Shown: positions 55,013 to 64,000, counted from the first letter of the stretch. The stretch: DNA of 64,000 bases from Acidimicrobiales bacterium (GCA_035531755.1 DATKSK010000054.1:1-64000); one strand, 5' to 3'. Notes: generated from the letters alone by a model not told the origin. Numbers and translations: made by a program.

Positions 55013-56727
55013 GGCACGCCCGCGCCCGCGCCCGGCACCGCGCCCGCGCCCGCCTCCGGCACCGCGCCCGCGCCCGCGCCCGGCGGGGCGGTGCGGCGGT
55101 GGACCAGGCGGCAGCGCCACTGCGCCCGGGTGTCGGGATGGTCCCGCCGGGCGTGGGCCCCGCGGGTCTCCTCCCGGGCGTGCGCGGCACGCAGCAGCGC
55201 GGCCGCCACCGTCGTCAGGTTGGCGAGCTCGCCGGTGGCCCGGTCGCGGGCGAGCCCGGGCAGCGAGGCGCCGACCGCGCCCACCTCGTCGGCGGCCGCG
55301 GCCAGCGACGCCGGCGACCGCAGCACGCCGGCACCGTCGGTCATGGCCCGCTGGAGCCGGTCGCGCAGCTTCCCTGTGTCGCCGTCGCCGTCGCCGTCGC
55401 CGTCGTCATCGCCGCCACGGCCGCCGTTGCGCGCGGCATCGGCCGCGTCGGTGCCCGTCCCGGCCCACGCCGGTGACGGCACCGTGTCGACATCGATGCA
55501 GGCGATGCCGTCCGGGGCGTGGACCGCCCCGAGCAGCGCGCGCATCACCCCGGTCGGGGTGGGCCCGTCGTGCCCCGCGGCGATGGCCTCGGCCAGCCGC
55601 GCCCCGAACACCATGCCCTCGAGCAGCGAGTTCGACGCCAGCCGGTTGGCCCCGTGCACCCCCGTGCACGCCGCCTCCCCCGCCGCCCACAGCCCGGGCA
55701 ACGCGCTGGCCCCGTCGAGGTCGGTGACCACACCGCCCGACAGGTAGTGGGCGGCCGGCGCGATGGGCAGCCAGTCCACCGTGGGGTCGAGCCCCGCGGC
55801 GTGCAGCGACGCCGCCACCGTGGGGAAACGGGCGTCGAACGACTCGAGCCCGGTGGCGTCGAGCCACAGGAACTCGACACCCTGCGCGGCCATGCGGTCG
55901 GCCATGGCGCGGCTCACCACGTCGCGCGCCGCCAACTCGTCCACGAAGCGCTCCCCGTCGGCGTCGCGCAACAGGGCCCCGTGCCCGCGCAGGGCCTCGG
56001 ACAGCAGCGGGCGGGGCATCGCCGGGTGGTGCAGCGCCGTCGGATGGAACTGGAAGAACTCGAGGTCCGCCACGGGCACCCCGGCACGCAGGGCCATGGC
56101 CACGCCGTCGCCCGTGGCCTCCTTCGGGTTGGTGGTCACCGCGTAGAGCTGCCCGGCGCCGCCCGTGGCCAGCACCACCTGCCCGGCCCGTACCTCCCGG
56201 CGCTGGCCCTCGGGGTCGAGGGCGGTGACGCCGACGCACCGGCCGTGCTCCACCACGAAATCCACCGCGAACCACTGCTCGAGCACGGCCGCGGCGCTGC
56301 GGCGGACGGCGGAGACGAGAGCCCGCTCGACCTCGGCCCCCGTGGCGGCTCCGCCGGCGTGCAGGACCCGGGCGGTGGAGTGCCCGCCCTCGCGTGCCAA
56401 CGACAGGTCACCGCCGGCCTCGCGGTCGAACACCGCGCCCAGGCGGATCAGCTCGTCGACCCGGCCGGGCCCCTCGTCGACCAGGACGCGCACGGCGTCG
56501 ACGTCGCACAGCCCGGCGCCCGCTGCCAGGGTGTCGGCCAGGTGGAGGTCGGCCGAGTCCTCGTCCCCGCCCACGGCGGCGGCGATGCCGCCCTGTGCCC
56601 ACCGGGTCGCCGACTGCGAGAGGTCGGCCTTGGTGAGCACGCCGACGCGCAGTCCCGGCGTGGCCAGCCGGACGACGGCGGAGAGCCCCGCCACCCCGGA
56701 CCCGAGGACGAGGACGTCGAGTTCCAC
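55009..56727 (-). CDS. nadB: L-aspartate oxidase
   Basis: 572 residues. FAD-binding GSGVAGLSAVVRLA at the start, AQGGIAAAVGGDEDS, GGHSTARVLHAGG, the catalytic-site EFFQFHPTAL, and GEAACTGVHGANRLASNSLLE near residue 350. It oxidises aspartate to iminoaspartate for NAD synthesis. A GDDDGDGDGDGD run near residue 450 and an Ala/Gly-rich tail of 35 residues (GAGAGAVPEAG) are repeat-derived additions. The partner nadA is not adjacent, unlike the frequent nadA-nadB-nadC order. Confidence 0.95.
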   Translation of the reverse strand: MELDVLVLGSGVAGLSAVVRLATPGLRVGVLTKADLSQSATRWAQGGIAAAVGGDEDSADLHLADTLAAGAGLCDVDAVRVLVDEGPGRVDELIRLGAVFDREAGGDLSLAREGGHSTARVLHAGGAATGAEVERALVSAVRRSAAAVLEQWFAVDFVVEHGRCVGVTALDPEGQRREVRAGQVVLATGGAGQLYAVTTNPKEATGDGVAMALRAGVPVADLEFFQFHPTALHHPAMPRPLLSEALRGHGALLRDADGERFVDELAARDVVSRAMADRMAAQGVEFLWLDATGLESFDARFPTVAASLHAAGLDPTVDWLPIAPAAHYLSGGVVTDLDGASALPGLWAAGEAACTGVHGANRLASNSLLEGMVFGARLAEAIAAGHDGPTPTGVMRALLGAVHAPDGIACIDVDTVPSPAWAGTGTDAADAARNGGRGGDDDGDGDGDGDTGKLRDRLQRAMTDGAGVLRSPASLAAAADEVGAVGASLPGLARDRATGELANLTTVAAALLRAAHAREETRGAHARRDHPDTRAQWRCRLVHRRTAPPGAGAGAVPEAGAGAVPGAGAGVP

Positions 56728-56764
56728 GGCAGGCGCGCCCCGGAGCGTGGGTCTGGGCCCGGGA

Positions 56765-57157
56765 TCAGCTGGTGACGGCCCGGTGCAGCTCGGCCTCGAG
56801 CTGCGCGGCGCTCACGTCCACCACGGCGTTGGTGGCGTCCACGTGGACGACCGTGGGCTCGAAGCCGGCGAGCTCGGCGATCTCGTAGTCGGCGTAGGTG
56901 ATGACGATCACCTTGTCGCCCCGGTGCACGAGCCGTGCCGCCGCCCCGTTGAGGCACACCTCACCGGGCCCGCCGACGATGGCGTAGGTCTCGAAGCGCG
57001 CGCCGTTGTCGATGTCGAGGACGGACACCTGCTCGTACTCCAGGATGTCGGCCAGCGCCATCAGCTCGGGGTCGAGGCTGATGGACCCCACGTAGTCGAG
57101 GTTGGCGTCGGTGACCGTCGCCCGGTGGATCTTGGACTTCATCATGCGCCGGCGCAT
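56765..57157 (-). CDS. panD: Aspartate 1-decarboxylase (pyruvoyl enzyme)
   Basis: 130 residues. Self-cleavage occurs at Gly24-Ser25 in DYVGSIS to make the pyruvoyl cofactor; [14 protein letters not shown] before and [20 protein letters not shown] after are conserved. It yields beta-alanine for pantothenate. ATG 57157 is supported by GAGGAG 7 bases upstream, even though MKSKIHR starting at residue 6 is the more usual N-terminus. One base separates it from panC. Confidence 0.96.
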   Translation of the reverse strand: MRRRMMKSKIHRATVTDANLDYVGSISLDPELMALADILEYEQVSVLDIDNGARFETYAIVGGPGEVCLNGAAARLVHRGDKVIVITYADYEIAELAGFEPTVVHVDATNAVVDVSAAQLEAELHRAVTS

Positions 57158-57158
57158 C

Positions 57159-58937
57159 TCAACGCTCCTCTCCGGTATTGACGAGCACGAGCTCCGGCAC
57201 CGGGGCGGGCGTCGCCGGCGCCCGCACGCCGTCGTTGTCGATGAGCCGGACCGAGCCGACCCGCGCCGCCACGAGCAGACGGACCTCCGCCTCCACGACC
57301 GACGGGCACCGGAGGGTCCCCGGGTCGACCACCACGGCGTAGTCGGGCGCCACCAGCGGCTCGCCCGCCAGCACCGCCATCATGACGGCGCGCACGCGCA
57401 CCGGGTCGCGCTCGCCGCGCTCGACGCACGCCCGCCCGGCGCCCAGGGCGCGGTGCAGTGCCAGCGCGGCGCGGCGCTCGGTGCGCGTCAGCCGCGTGTT
57501 GCGGCTCGACATGGCCAGGCCGTCGGGCTCGCGCACCGTCGGGCACCCCACCACCTCGACGGGGATGGACAGGTCGGCGACGAGCCGGCGGACCACGGCC
57601 AGCTGCTGGAAGTCCTTCTCGCCGAAATACGCCCGGCACCGGCCCGCCAGGAAGAAGAGCTTGGCCACCACGGTGGCCACCCCGTCGAAGTGCCCCGGGC
57701 GCGAGGCCCCTTCGAGGCCCTCGCTGACGCCCGCGACGTGCAGCGTGGTGGCGACCGGCGCCGGGTGCCCGGGGTACATCTCCTCGACGGCCGGGGCGAA
57801 CACGACCGAGGCCCCGCCGGCACGGGCGAGCGCCACGTCCCCGGCGAGGTCGCGCCGGTAGGCGGCCAGGTCGGCGGCGTCGTCGAACTGGAGCGGGTTG
57901 ACGAAGACGGTCACGGCCACGACGTCGCATTCCGAGGCGGCGCGCTCGATGAGCGAGCGGTGCCCGGCGTGCAGCGCCCCCATGGTCGGGACGAGGCCGA
58001 CGCGGCGGCCCACGGCGCGCTCGGCCTCGAGGGCCTCGGCGAATTCGGCGGCGGACGTCACCACGCGCACCCGCGCCGGGCGCGTCCGGCGGGAGCCGGG
58101 CCGGGCGCCGGCCCCGGACGCGGCCACAGTGCCGTCGGTGGCCCCGGTGCCGTCGGTGGCCCCAGTGCCGTTCGTCACGAGGTCGCCGGGCTCGGCGGCC
58201 GAGCCGGCGGGCGAGCCGGGCCCCGGACGCGAGGCGGCCAGGCGGCGGGCGAGATCGACACCGGCGTCGTACCCGGGGCGCTCGGAGGCGTCGAGGGCAC
58301 GGCGGTGCCGTTCGAGGGTGGCCTCGTCCCCGCGGGCCGCCGGGCCGGTCAAGGCGGCCGCGGGGCCGAGCTCGGCGGCGTCGGTGAGGGCGGCGCGCGC
58401 CAGGCCGACGAAGGCGTCGAGGCCCAGCCCGGCGGACGCCGCCACCCGCTCCACCTGGCCCATCAGGGACACGACGTGGTTGGCGGCGATGCAGGCGGCG
58501 GCGTGGTACGCCGCCCGGTGCTCCTCCTCGACGACGACGATCGTGCCGTCGAGCGAGCGGGCCAGCCGCCGGGCGACGGGGTCGCCGGCCACGGCGAAGG
58601 TGATGCCGCTGCGCAGCCGGAGCCGGCCCACCTCGGGCGAGGGCAGCGGGACCAGGGGGTGCAGGGAGGCCCGGCGGGCATGGGGGGCCAGGACATCGAG
58701 GCTCAGGGCGCCCGACAGGTGCAGGACGACGGTCCCCGGCTCGGGGGTCACCGCCGCGGCCACGTCGGCGATGGCGGAATCGGGCGTGGCGATGACGAGC
58801 ACGTCCACGCCCGACGCCGCGCCGGCGAGGTCGTCCCGGCGCGACAGCACGGCACGCACGTCGTGGCCGGCGTCGGCCAGAGCCGCAGCAAGCGAACGAC
58901 CGGCCCGTCCAGGGCCGACAATCCGGATGGATGCCAC
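57159..58937 (-). CDS. panC: DUF2520 Rossmann-fold protein fused to pantothenate synthetase
   Basis: 592 residues without an internal stop. Residues 1-~235: Rossmann NAD(P)-binding [20 protein letters not shown] and the DUF2520 helical domain ([20 protein letters not shown]). A ~55-residue Gly/Thr/Ala linker with repeated TDGTGA units follows. Residues ~290-592: PanC with [14 protein letters not shown] (ATP-binding HxGH), [35 protein letters not shown] and the C-terminal domain. In M. tuberculosis these are adjacent genes; here they are in frame. An internal GTG near the linker could also yield separate PanC. The role of DUF2520 is unknown. Confidence 0.93.
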   Translation of the reverse strand: MASIRIVGPGRAGRSLAAALADAGHDVRAVLSRRDDLAGAASGVDVLVIATPDSAIADVAAAVTPEPGTVVLHLSGALSLDVLAPHARRASLHPLVPLPSPEVGRLRLRSGITFAVAGDPVARRLARSLDGTIVVVEEEHRAAYHAAACIAANHVVSLMGQVERVAASAGLGLDAFVGLARAALTDAAELGPAAALTGPAARGDEATLERHRRALDASERPGYDAGVDLARRLAASRPGPGSPAGSAAEPGDLVTNGTGATDGTGATDGTVAASGAGARPGSRRTRPARVRVVTSAAEFAEALEAERAVGRRVGLVPTMGALHAGHRSLIERAASECDVVAVTVFVNPLQFDDAADLAAYRRDLAGDVALARAGGASVVFAPAVEEMYPGHPAPVATTLHVAGVSEGLEGASRPGHFDGVATVVAKLFFLAGRCRAYFGEKDFQQLAVVRRLVADLSIPVEVVGCPTVREPDGLAMSSRNTRLTRTERRAALALHRALGAGRACVERGERDPVRVRAVMMAVLAGEPLVAPDYAVVVDPGTLRCPSVVEAEVRLLVAARVGSVRLIDNDGVRAPATPAPVPELVLVNTGEER

Positions 58938-58981
58938 CAGACCCCTTTCTGCGCTCCAGCCCCTTCCGGGTGCCGGTCGCG

Positions 58982-59467
58982 TCAGGTGATCGGATTCGTT
59001 CCTGTCAGTGTACCCACGGGTCGCACCTCCCCACCAGCCCGTTCCCACGCCCCGGGGGGCACGAGCTCGGGGGCCAGCTCCGCCAGCGGCTCCAGGACGA
59101 ACCGGCGCTCCCACATGCGGGGGTGCGGGACCACGAGGTCGTCCTCGTCCACCGTGACGTCGCCCACGAGGAGCACGTCGACGTCGAGCGTCCGCGGGCC
59201 CCAACGGACGTCGCGCCGGCGCTGCGCCTCGGCCTCCAGCCGGCGGGCGGTCTCGAGGAGGGCCCGGGGGGACAGCGTCGTCGCCAGCTCCACCACCAGG
59301 TTCAGGTAGGGACCCTGGTCGGGGGGCCCGCCCACGGGCTCGGTCTCGTAGACCTGCGACACCGCCACCACGTCGGGGAGGCCGTCGACCGCCCGGCGCA
59401 GGATGGCCAGCCGGTCGCCCAGGTTGGAGCCGAGGCCGACGAAGGCGCGCACCCCTGTCGATCCCAT
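58982..59467 (-). CDS. folK: 2-amino-4-hydroxy-6-hydroxymethyldihydropteridine pyrophosphokinase
   Basis: 161 residues. VGLGSNLGDR at the start, VSQVYETEPVGGPPDQGPYLN and the HPPK signature RWGPRTLDVDVLL are complete. It transfers pyrophosphate from ATP to hydroxymethyldihydropterin for FolP. Located 23 bases after folB and 44 bases before the DUF2520-panC gene on the same strand. Confidence 0.96.
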   Translation of the reverse strand: MGSTGVRAFVGLGSNLGDRLAILRRAVDGLPDVVAVSQVYETEPVGGPPDQGPYLNLVVELATTLSPRALLETARRLEAEAQRRRDVRWGPRTLDVDVLLVGDVTVDEDDLVVPHPRMWERRFVLEPLAELAPELVPPGAWERAGGEVRPVGTLTGTNPIT

Positions 59468-59490
59468 CCCGGCCCCTCGGCCCGAGTCGC

Positions 59491-59913
59491 CTACGCGCCC
59501 GGCCCGACGGGCCCGCCCGAGCCGGCGGCGACCGGCCGACGGCGGTGGATGCGCACCCCCGTCGATCCCAGCGCATGCGGGAGCGGCGGCCGCAGCTTGC
59601 GGACGACGACGGTGACGCTGTCGACGCGGGCATCGGCGAGCACCGCGGCGGCCACGGCACCGGCCAGCGACTCGAGTAGTCGGTGCGGCGGGCCCGCCAT
59701 CACCGCGGCGGCGGCCTCGGCGGCGGCGGCGTAGTCGGCGGTGGCCGCCAGGTCGTCGGTGGACGCCGCCGGTGCGGTGTCGAGGTAGAGGTCGAGGTCG
59801 ATCTCGAAGGGCTGCGGCGCGGCCCGCTCCTCCTGGAGCACGCCGTGGACCGCGTCGAGGCGCAGCCCCCGGACCTCGATGCGGTCGCCGCCGGGACGCC
59901 GGTCCGGCGTCAT
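59491..59913 (-). CDS. folB: Dihydroneopterin aldolase
   Basis: 140 residues. IEVRGLRLDAVHGVLQEERA begins the T-fold; the middle has DYAAAAEAAAAV and PHRLLESLAGAVA with the catalytic Glu, and VRKLRPPLPHALGSTGV is the typical end. It converts dihydroneopterin to the FolK substrate. The C-terminal ~15 residues are a disordered addition. It follows the phosphatase-like gene by 16 bases. Confidence 0.94.
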   Translation of the reverse strand: MTPDRRPGGDRIEVRGLRLDAVHGVLQEERAAPQPFEIDLDLYLDTAPAASTDDLAATADYAAAAEAAAAVMAGPPHRLLESLAGAVAAAVLADARVDSVTVVVRKLRPPLPHALGSTGVRIHRRRPVAAGSGGPVGPGA

Positions 59914-59929
59914 GGCGACGCGCCCGGCG

Positions 59930-60451
59930 TCATGCGCCCCCGGACGCCCCGCCGGGGACGAGCTCGGACGCCCGGGCCACCATGTCGCGCCCCGGAGGGC
60001 CCATCTGATGGCCGACGAGGCGCTCCACGGCGTTGATGGCCTGCGGCCCGCCCGGGAGCCGCCCGCTCCACAACAGGTAGCCGGCCACGATGCCCATGAC
60101 GCGGTCCCCGAGCTCCTCCTGGTGCAGCAGCAGGCGCTCGCCGGCGCGCAACCACCCGTCGAGGTGCCGGTAGAGATCGAGCAGGGTCTCGCGCACGTCG
60201 CCGGTGGGGGCCAGCGGGAAGTGCGACCACGCCACCTCGCCCTCGTCGTAGGCGGCGAGGTTGTGCGGCGACGGCAAGAGCGACACCACCCGGTTGAACC
60301 CCTGCACGCGCAACCAGATGATCTCCTCCTGCCGGCGCACGCGGCGGTGGTGCGGCGCGAAGCCGCCGGGTCGCTCGCTGACGGCCAACTGGTCCTTCAC
60401 GACCCACGTGAAGTTTCGCGGGGGGATCCCCGCCGCCCACTTCCCCTTCAC
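59930..60451 (-). CDS. Phosphatase-fold protein lacking the catalytic cysteine, in the folate cluster
   Basis: About 173 residues. The segment VVSLLPSPHNLAAYDEGEV, SHFPLAP, then RLLLHQEELGDRVMGIVAGYL follows the layout of dual-specificity/tyrosine phosphatases, but the signature H-C-x5-R reads HQEELGDR: His and Arg are kept and Cys is Gln. It should therefore be inactive as a Cys phosphatase and may bind phospho-ligands. Start GTG 60451 is taken for the nearby GGTGAGGG; GTG 60490 is possible. It lies between folP and folB, where an operon function in pterin handling could be imagined. Fold call by eye. Confidence 0.6.
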   Translation of the reverse strand: MKGKWAAGIPPRNFTWVVKDQLAVSERPGGFAPHHRRVRRQEEIIWLRVQGFNRVVSLLPSPHNLAAYDEGEVAWSHFPLAPTGDVRETLLDLYRHLDGWLRAGERLLLHQEELGDRVMGIVAGYLLWSGRLPGGPQAINAVERLVGHQMGPPGRDMVARASELVPGGASGGA

Positions 60452-60547
60452 CCGTCGGCCCTCACCTGTCGCATCCCGTTGCCCGTGCACGCTCTCGCAT
60501 GGATCGCCTGTCGTCCTGTCTGGTAGTCGGTCATCGTCGGCCGCCGC

Positions 60548-61369
60548 TCACCCGCTCATCGCCTGCTGCCGGGGAAGCGGGCCGGAGGCCAGGCGCGTGG
60601 TGCCCACCAGGACGGCGGCCTCCACCGTGCTCGCCACGTCGTGCACGCGCACCATGGACGCGCCGGCCAGCATCGCCCAGGTGGCGGTGGCCAGGGACCC
60701 CGGCAGGCGGTCGTCGACGTCCCCGGGCGGCCCGGTGGGCGTCGGCGCCAGCCGGCCCAGAAAGCCCTTGCGGCTCGTGCCGACCAGCACGGGGTGGCCC
60801 TCCGCCACCAGCTCGGAAAGATGGTGCAGCAGCGCCAGGTTGTGCGCGGGGGTCTTGCCGAAGCCGATGCCGGGGTCGAGCCACACCTCGCGCACCCCCG
60901 CCTCGAGCGCCGTGCGCGCCCGTTCGACCAGGAAGCCGTGCACCTCGGCCACGACGTCGTCGTAGCGGGGGTGGACCTGCATGGTGCGGGGCGCGCCCTG
61001 CATGTGCATGGCCACCCAACCCACGCCACAGGCCGCCGCCACCGGCCACAGCATTCCCGAGATGTCGTTGACCAGCGTCGCCCCGGCCTCGACGGCGGCC
61101 TGCGCCACCGCCGGCTTCACGGTGTCGACCGACACCCGCACATGGGGAGCGAGGGCCGCCACCACCGGCACCACCCGGCGCAGCTCCTCGGCCTCGGGCA
61201 CGCGCCCGGCGCCCGGACGGCTCGACTCGCCCCCCACGTCCACCACGTCGGCCCCGGCGCCGGCCATGGCGAGGCCGTGGGCCAGGGCCCGGTCCGGGTC
61301 CAGGTAGCGGCCACCGTCGGAGAACGAGTCGGGCGTGACGTTGAGCACGCCCATGACCTGAGGCCGCAT
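60548..61369 (-). CDS. folP: Dihydropteroate synthase
   Basis: 273 residues, TIM barrel. MGVLNVTPDSFSDGG, DVGGESSRPGA, VNDISGM, AMHMQGAPRTMQ, DPGIGFGKTPAHNL and VGTSRKGFLG are the pterin, pABA and pyrophosphate-binding motifs. It joins pABA to the FolK product and is the sulfonamide target. A Pro/Gly insertion near residue 210 (PTPTGPPGD) is usual in actinobacteria. TAACCT lies 6 bases before the ATG. Confidence 0.97.
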   Translation of the reverse strand: MRPQVMGVLNVTPDSFSDGGRYLDPDRALAHGLAMAGAGADVVDVGGESSRPGAGRVPEAEELRRVVPVVAALAPHVRVSVDTVKPAVAQAAVEAGATLVNDISGMLWPVAAACGVGWVAMHMQGAPRTMQVHPRYDDVVAEVHGFLVERARTALEAGVREVWLDPGIGFGKTPAHNLALLHHLSELVAEGHPVLVGTSRKGFLGRLAPTPTGPPGDVDDRLPGSLATATWAMLAGASMVRVHDVASTVEAAVLVGTTRLASGPLPRQQAMSG

Positions 61370-61375
61370 GCCCGT

Positions 61376-61381
61376 AGGTTA
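61376..61381 (-). promoter_or_regulatory. -10 box TAACCT for folP (leaderless start)
   Basis: TAACCT is 6 bases before the folP ATG in the 85-base folE-folP gap, suggesting an internal promoter within the folate cluster. Confidence 0.45.
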
Positions 61382-61454
61382 GAGCGGCCGCGTGGGGGCG
61401 GCGACGGGGGCCACGGGGCCACCCGGGGCTCGCGGGGTGGCGCCGGTGGGGCGG

Positions 61455-62033
61455 TCAGCGGCCGTGCACGTACTGCATCGCCTCGGCCCGGGTCCGGGGG
61501 TCGTCCCGGAACAACCCGCGGACCGCCGAGGTGATGGTGAGCGTCCCTGGCTTCTTGACGCCCCGCATGGACATGCACAGGTGCTCGGCCTCCACCACCA
61601 CGAGCACGCCGCGCGGCGACAGCACCTTCTCCATGGTGTCGGCGATCTGCGTCGTCATGCGCTCCTGGACCTGGAGGCGGTGCGCGTAGGCGTCGACGAG
61701 GCGCGCCAGTTTCGACAGGCCCGTGACCCGGCCGTCCTCGCCAGGGATGTACCCGACGTGCACCTTCCCGATGAACGGCACCATGTGGTGCTCGCACAGC
61801 GAGGCGAAGGCGATGTCGCGCACCATCACCATCTCGTCGTGTTCGGCGGCGAAGGTGACCGTGAGATGGCGGCCGGGGTCGTCGTCGAGGCCCGAGAACA
61901 GCTCCTCGTACATGGCCGCCACCCGACGCGGCGTGGCCAGGAGCCCGTCGCGGCCGGGGTCCTCGCCGATCGCCTCGAGCAGCTCGCGCACCAGTCGCTC
62001 GACGCGCTCGACGTCCACGCTCACCGCCGCCAC
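61455..62033 (-). CDS. folE: GTP cyclohydrolase I
   Basis: 192 residues. [23 protein letters not shown], the zinc-site [20 protein letters not shown] and [14 protein letters not shown] with the second Cys are complete. It converts GTP to dihydroneopterin triphosphate, the first committed step of folate synthesis. GTG start is followed by another in-frame GTG 9 bases on. In M. tuberculosis ftsH lies between hpt and folE; it is absent here. Confidence 0.97.
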   Translation of the reverse strand: MAAVSVDVERVERLVRELLEAIGEDPGRDGLLATPRRVAAMYEELFSGLDDDPGRHLTVTFAAEHDEMVMVRDIAFASLCEHHMVPFIGKVHVGYIPGEDGRVTGLSKLARLVDAYAHRLQVQERMTTQIADTMEKVLSPRGVLVVVEAEHLCMSMRGVKKPGTLTITSAVRGLFRDDPRTRAEAMQYVHGR

Positions 62034-62075
62034 CGGCCCGCAGTCGACGGTCGTGGATCGCTCGACGGTCGTGGG

Positions 62076-62636
62076 TCAGTCGACACGGACCGGACCCTGG
62101 TAGACGCGGATGTCGGGCACGTTGCGGTAGCGCTCGGCGACGTCGAGCCCGTAACCCACCACGAAGTCCGGAGGGATGTGGAACCCGACGTACCTCAGGT
62201 CGAGCTTGGCCCGCTGGCGGCCCTCCTTGACCAGCAGCGCGCACACCTCGAGGCTGGCGGGCTGGCGGGCCAGGAGGCTGCGGCGCAGGTAGGAGAGCGT
62301 GAGGCCGCTGTCGACGATGTCCTCCACCACGAGGACGTGGCGGTCGGTGAGGTCGGAGTCGAGGTCCTTCACGATGCGCACCACGCCGCTCGTGGTCGTC
62401 GCCGACCCGTACGAGGCCACCGCCATGACGTCGACCTCGACGGGGAGCCGGATGGCGCGCGCCAGGTCGCTCATGAACACGAACGCGCCCTTCAGGACCC
62501 CGACCAGGAGCGGCGGCCTGTCGTCGTAGTCGGCGGTGAGCTGGTCACCGAGCTCCACCACCCGCTTCTGCAGGATGTCCTCGGTGACGACCACCCTGCC
62601 GAGGTCGGGGTCGTCGCGCCAGCGGTCGGCCGTCAC
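62076..62636 (-). CDS. hpt: Hypoxanthine phosphoribosyltransferase
   Basis: 186 residues from GTG 62636. PRPP-binding motif [32 protein letters not shown] upstream and [17 protein letters not shown] near the end are those of Hpt. It salvages hypoxanthine and guanine. A 49-base gap separates it from tilS, the standard tilS-hpt pair of many bacteria. Directly repeated 13-base tcgacggtcgtgg units lie in the gap to folE. Confidence 0.95.
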   Translation of the reverse strand: MTADRWRDDPDLGRVVVTEDILQKRVVELGDQLTADYDDRPPLLVGVLKGAFVFMSDLARAIRLPVEVDVMAVASYGSATTTSGVVRIVKDLDSDLTDRHVLVVEDIVDSGLTLSYLRRSLLARQPASLEVCALLVKEGRQRAKLDLRYVGFHIPPDFVVGYGLDVAERYRNVPDIRVYQGPVRVD

Positions 62637-62685
62637 CGTCGGGCCGGCGTGCCCATCGGGCTCCCCTCGGTCATCGACGGCGAGA

Positions 62686-63621
62686 CTACCGGACCGCTCC
62701 GTGGGCGACCGGGGCCGACGACAGCGACCCGCGTCGGCGGCGGACGCGCACGCCCGGGGCCACGTCGGTGGCGGACATCTGGCCCCGGGCGACAGCCAGG
62801 ACCCGGTCCACGGCGGCGAGGTCCGGCGGGTGCTCGGCGGCCCCCCGCAGCCACCGGCGCGCGGCGCGCCGTGCGAGCGGGGCCGGCGCGGCGGCGAGCG
62901 CCGAGGCGTCGGCGACGTCGATGGCGGCCGCCAGCGCGTCGAGCAGGGCGGCCTCCGCCCCCACGATCTGGGCCTGCCGGGCGAGCACGGGCACGAGGTC
63001 GCGCCCGGCCACGGCACAGGCGAGCGGCAGCAGCTCGTGGCGCACGCGGTTGCGCACGAAGCGGGGGTCGGCGTTGCTGGGGTCGTCCACCGGCGTGAGC
63101 CCGAGGACCGCGCACAGCGCCCGGGTGTCGGCCCGGCGGATGCCGAGCAGGGGGTGCCCGGAGCCGGGCCGCATCCCCGCCAACCCGTCGAGACCGGCCC
63201 CCCGCAGGAGGTTCACCAGGACCGTCTCCGCCTGGTCGTCCATGGTGTGCCCGGTGGCCGACCCCGCCGGCAGCACGGCCAGGCGGGCCGCCCGGGCACG
63301 GGCCTCGAGGTTGGGACCGGGGTCGACCTGCACCCGGACGGCCTGGAACCGGGCCCCGAGGCGGGCGGCGGCGGCGGCCACCACCGCGGCTTCGGCGTCC
63401 GACCCGGTCCGCAACCCGTGGTCGACGTGGACGGCGGTGGCGTCGCACCCGGCCGCCACGGCCAGGGCCAGCAGCGCCAGCGAGTCGGCACCCCCGGACA
63501 CCGCGCAGGGGAGGGCGGTGCCGGCGGACGGGAAGGTGCAGCGGTCCAGGAGCTCCTCCACCGTGACGCCGGGCACCGGCGCGCCGGGCGCGCCGGGCGG
63601 CGCCGGGACCTCGCCGGGCAT
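62686..63621 (-). CDS. tilS: tRNA(Ile)-lysidine synthetase
   Basis: 311 residues. PP-loop SGGADS at 42-47 with [43 protein letters not shown] and [23 protein letters not shown] are diagnostic. It adds lysine to C34 of tRNA-Ile2 so that it reads AUA. Like other actinobacterial TilS it is shorter than E. coli TilS and lacks most of the C-terminal domains. Start ATG 63621 shares one base with the stop of the upstream gene. Confidence 0.95.
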   Translation of the reverse strand: MPGEVPAPPGAPGAPVPGVTVEELLDRCTFPSAGTALPCAVSGGADSLALLALAVAAGCDATAVHVDHGLRTGSDAEAAVVAAAAARLGARFQAVRVQVDPGPNLEARARAARLAVLPAGSATGHTMDDQAETVLVNLLRGAGLDGLAGMRPGSGHPLLGIRRADTRALCAVLGLTPVDDPSNADPRFVRNRVRHELLPLACAVAGRDLVPVLARQAQIVGAEAALLDALAAAIDVADASALAAAPAPLARRAARRWLRGAAEHPPDLAAVDRVLAVARGQMSATDVAPGVRVRRRRGSLSSAPVAHGAVR

Positions 63622-64000
63622 CAGCCGGTGGCGAGGCGGGCGGGGCCGACGCGCGCCACCCAGGTGTCGGGATGGCGGATCTCGTCCATGGTGGGCAGCA
63701 TCTCCGGGCCTTCCCACACCCGGGAGAGCAGCCCCGGGCCACCCGAGGCCTCCACGGCGCGGATGAAGCGCTCGCCCTGCTCGTACTGGCGCATCTTGGC
63801 CTCGATCCCCACGAGCTGCTGCAGCACGCGGGAGGCCAGGCCGGCCCGGCGGCGGCGCTCGCGCAGGACCCGGGAGAACCACGCCGCGTCGGGCACGGCG
63901 TCGGCCCCGGCCCGGTCCATGGTGATGTCGCCGTGCCCCTCCAGCAGGCTCATCATCGACTGGATGCGGGCGATCACCTCGAGCTGCTCGGGCGGAGCGA
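63621..64000 (-). CDS. DUF2342 zincin-like protein, 3' part (5' end outside window)
   Basis: The C-terminal ~126 residues are visible. IARIQSMMSLLEGHGDITMD contains the EGHGD segment of the H-x(2-3)-E-x-H-type zincin core, and RQYEQGERFIRAVEASGGPGLLSRVWEGPEMLPTMDEI matches the end of DUF2342 (Rv3626c-like) proteins as I remember them. This family, next to tilS in many actinobacteria, is annotated as putative zinc metalloprotease or F420-associated. The gene continues past the right edge. Confidence 0.82.
   Translation of the reverse strand, partial: APPEQLEVIARIQSMMSLLEGHGDITMDRAGADAVPDAAWFSRVLRERRRRAGLASRVLQQLVGIEAKMRQYEQGERFIRAVEASGGPGLLSRVWEGPEMLPTMDEIRHPDTWVARVGPARLATG

Noticed and set aside
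58030-58190. Separate panC gene starting at an internal GTG
   Set aside because: There is no stop codon between the DUF2520 and PanC parts, so a fusion is the direct reading; an internal start cannot be excluded but is not needed.

Overview
The window is very GC-rich, densely coded bacterial chromosome with frequent GTG starts, many 4-base ATGA/GTGA overlaps and strong third-position G/C. Gene content (SARP regulator, CarD, DisA, ClpC, HemQ, GpgS, DUF3263, SAM-I riboswitch) points to Actinomycetota. The tilS-hpt-folE-folP-folB-folK-DUF2520-panC-panD-coaX-lysS-clpC-radA-disA-carD-ispD-ispF-rlmB order resembles the Mycobacterium tuberculosis Rv3626c-Rv3579c region as I remember it. I favour a deep-branching actinobacterium such as Acidimicrobiia; this is inference. 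I see no IS element, prophage or CRISPR array.

Layout. 0-19 kb is an accessory-like mixture: a thiolase plus KAS-like/DUF35 pair, a winged-helix protein, a 1.2 kb stretch without a credible gene, a large SARP-AAA regulator, an alpha/beta hydrolase, a GNAT protein, a copper amine oxidase, a PD-(D/E)XK nuclease with an apparently dead partner, a patatin, an HSL-type hydrolase and a Nudix hydrolase. 19-25.7 kb is a phosphate module on the minus strand (pstB, pstS, pstC, pstA, an OmpR-type response regulator, then chrA) behind PHO-box-like repeats. 25.7-28 kb holds hemQ-larE-NIL domain protein-unknown. 28-39.4 kb holds CIRCE-controlled groEL, a SAM-riboswitch-controlled thrC-like/MoaD-like pair, gpgS, a TetR/MFS pair, glycerate kinase, otsA/otsB, a LytR_C protein, DUF3263 and tRNA-Thr(UGU). 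39.4-64 kb is the conserved housekeeping block for 23S rRNA methylation, isoprenoids, transcription (CarD), c-di-AMP (DisA), recombination (RadA), proteolysis (ClpC), lysyl-tRNA, NAD, pantothenate/CoA and folate biosynthesis, purine salvage and tRNA-Ile lysidine.

The most interesting points are: (1) a SAM-I riboswitch whose P1 stem overlaps the Shine-Dalgarno sequence of a thrC-like gene translationally coupled to a GG-tailed MoaD/ThiS protein, suggesting homocysteine rather than threonine synthesis; (2) an operon pairing an Fe-S type PD-(D/E)XK nuclease with a second protein that seems to keep the fold but lack the E-x-K residues; (3) a TTGACA-17-TAACTT promoter for tetR embedded in the 3' end of the glycerate kinase gene, with the same palindromic operator recurring inside the first codons of the MFS gene; (4) repeated TANNNT boxes 6-9 bases before start codons, implying many leaderless mRNAs; (5) a DUF2520-PanC fusion; (6) a tyrosine-phosphatase-like protein with Gln in place of the catalytic Cys inside the folate cluster. 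In-frame tandem-repeat expansions recur in otherwise conserved proteins (DisA, glycerate kinase, the nuclease, the SARP regulator, NadB, RlmB).
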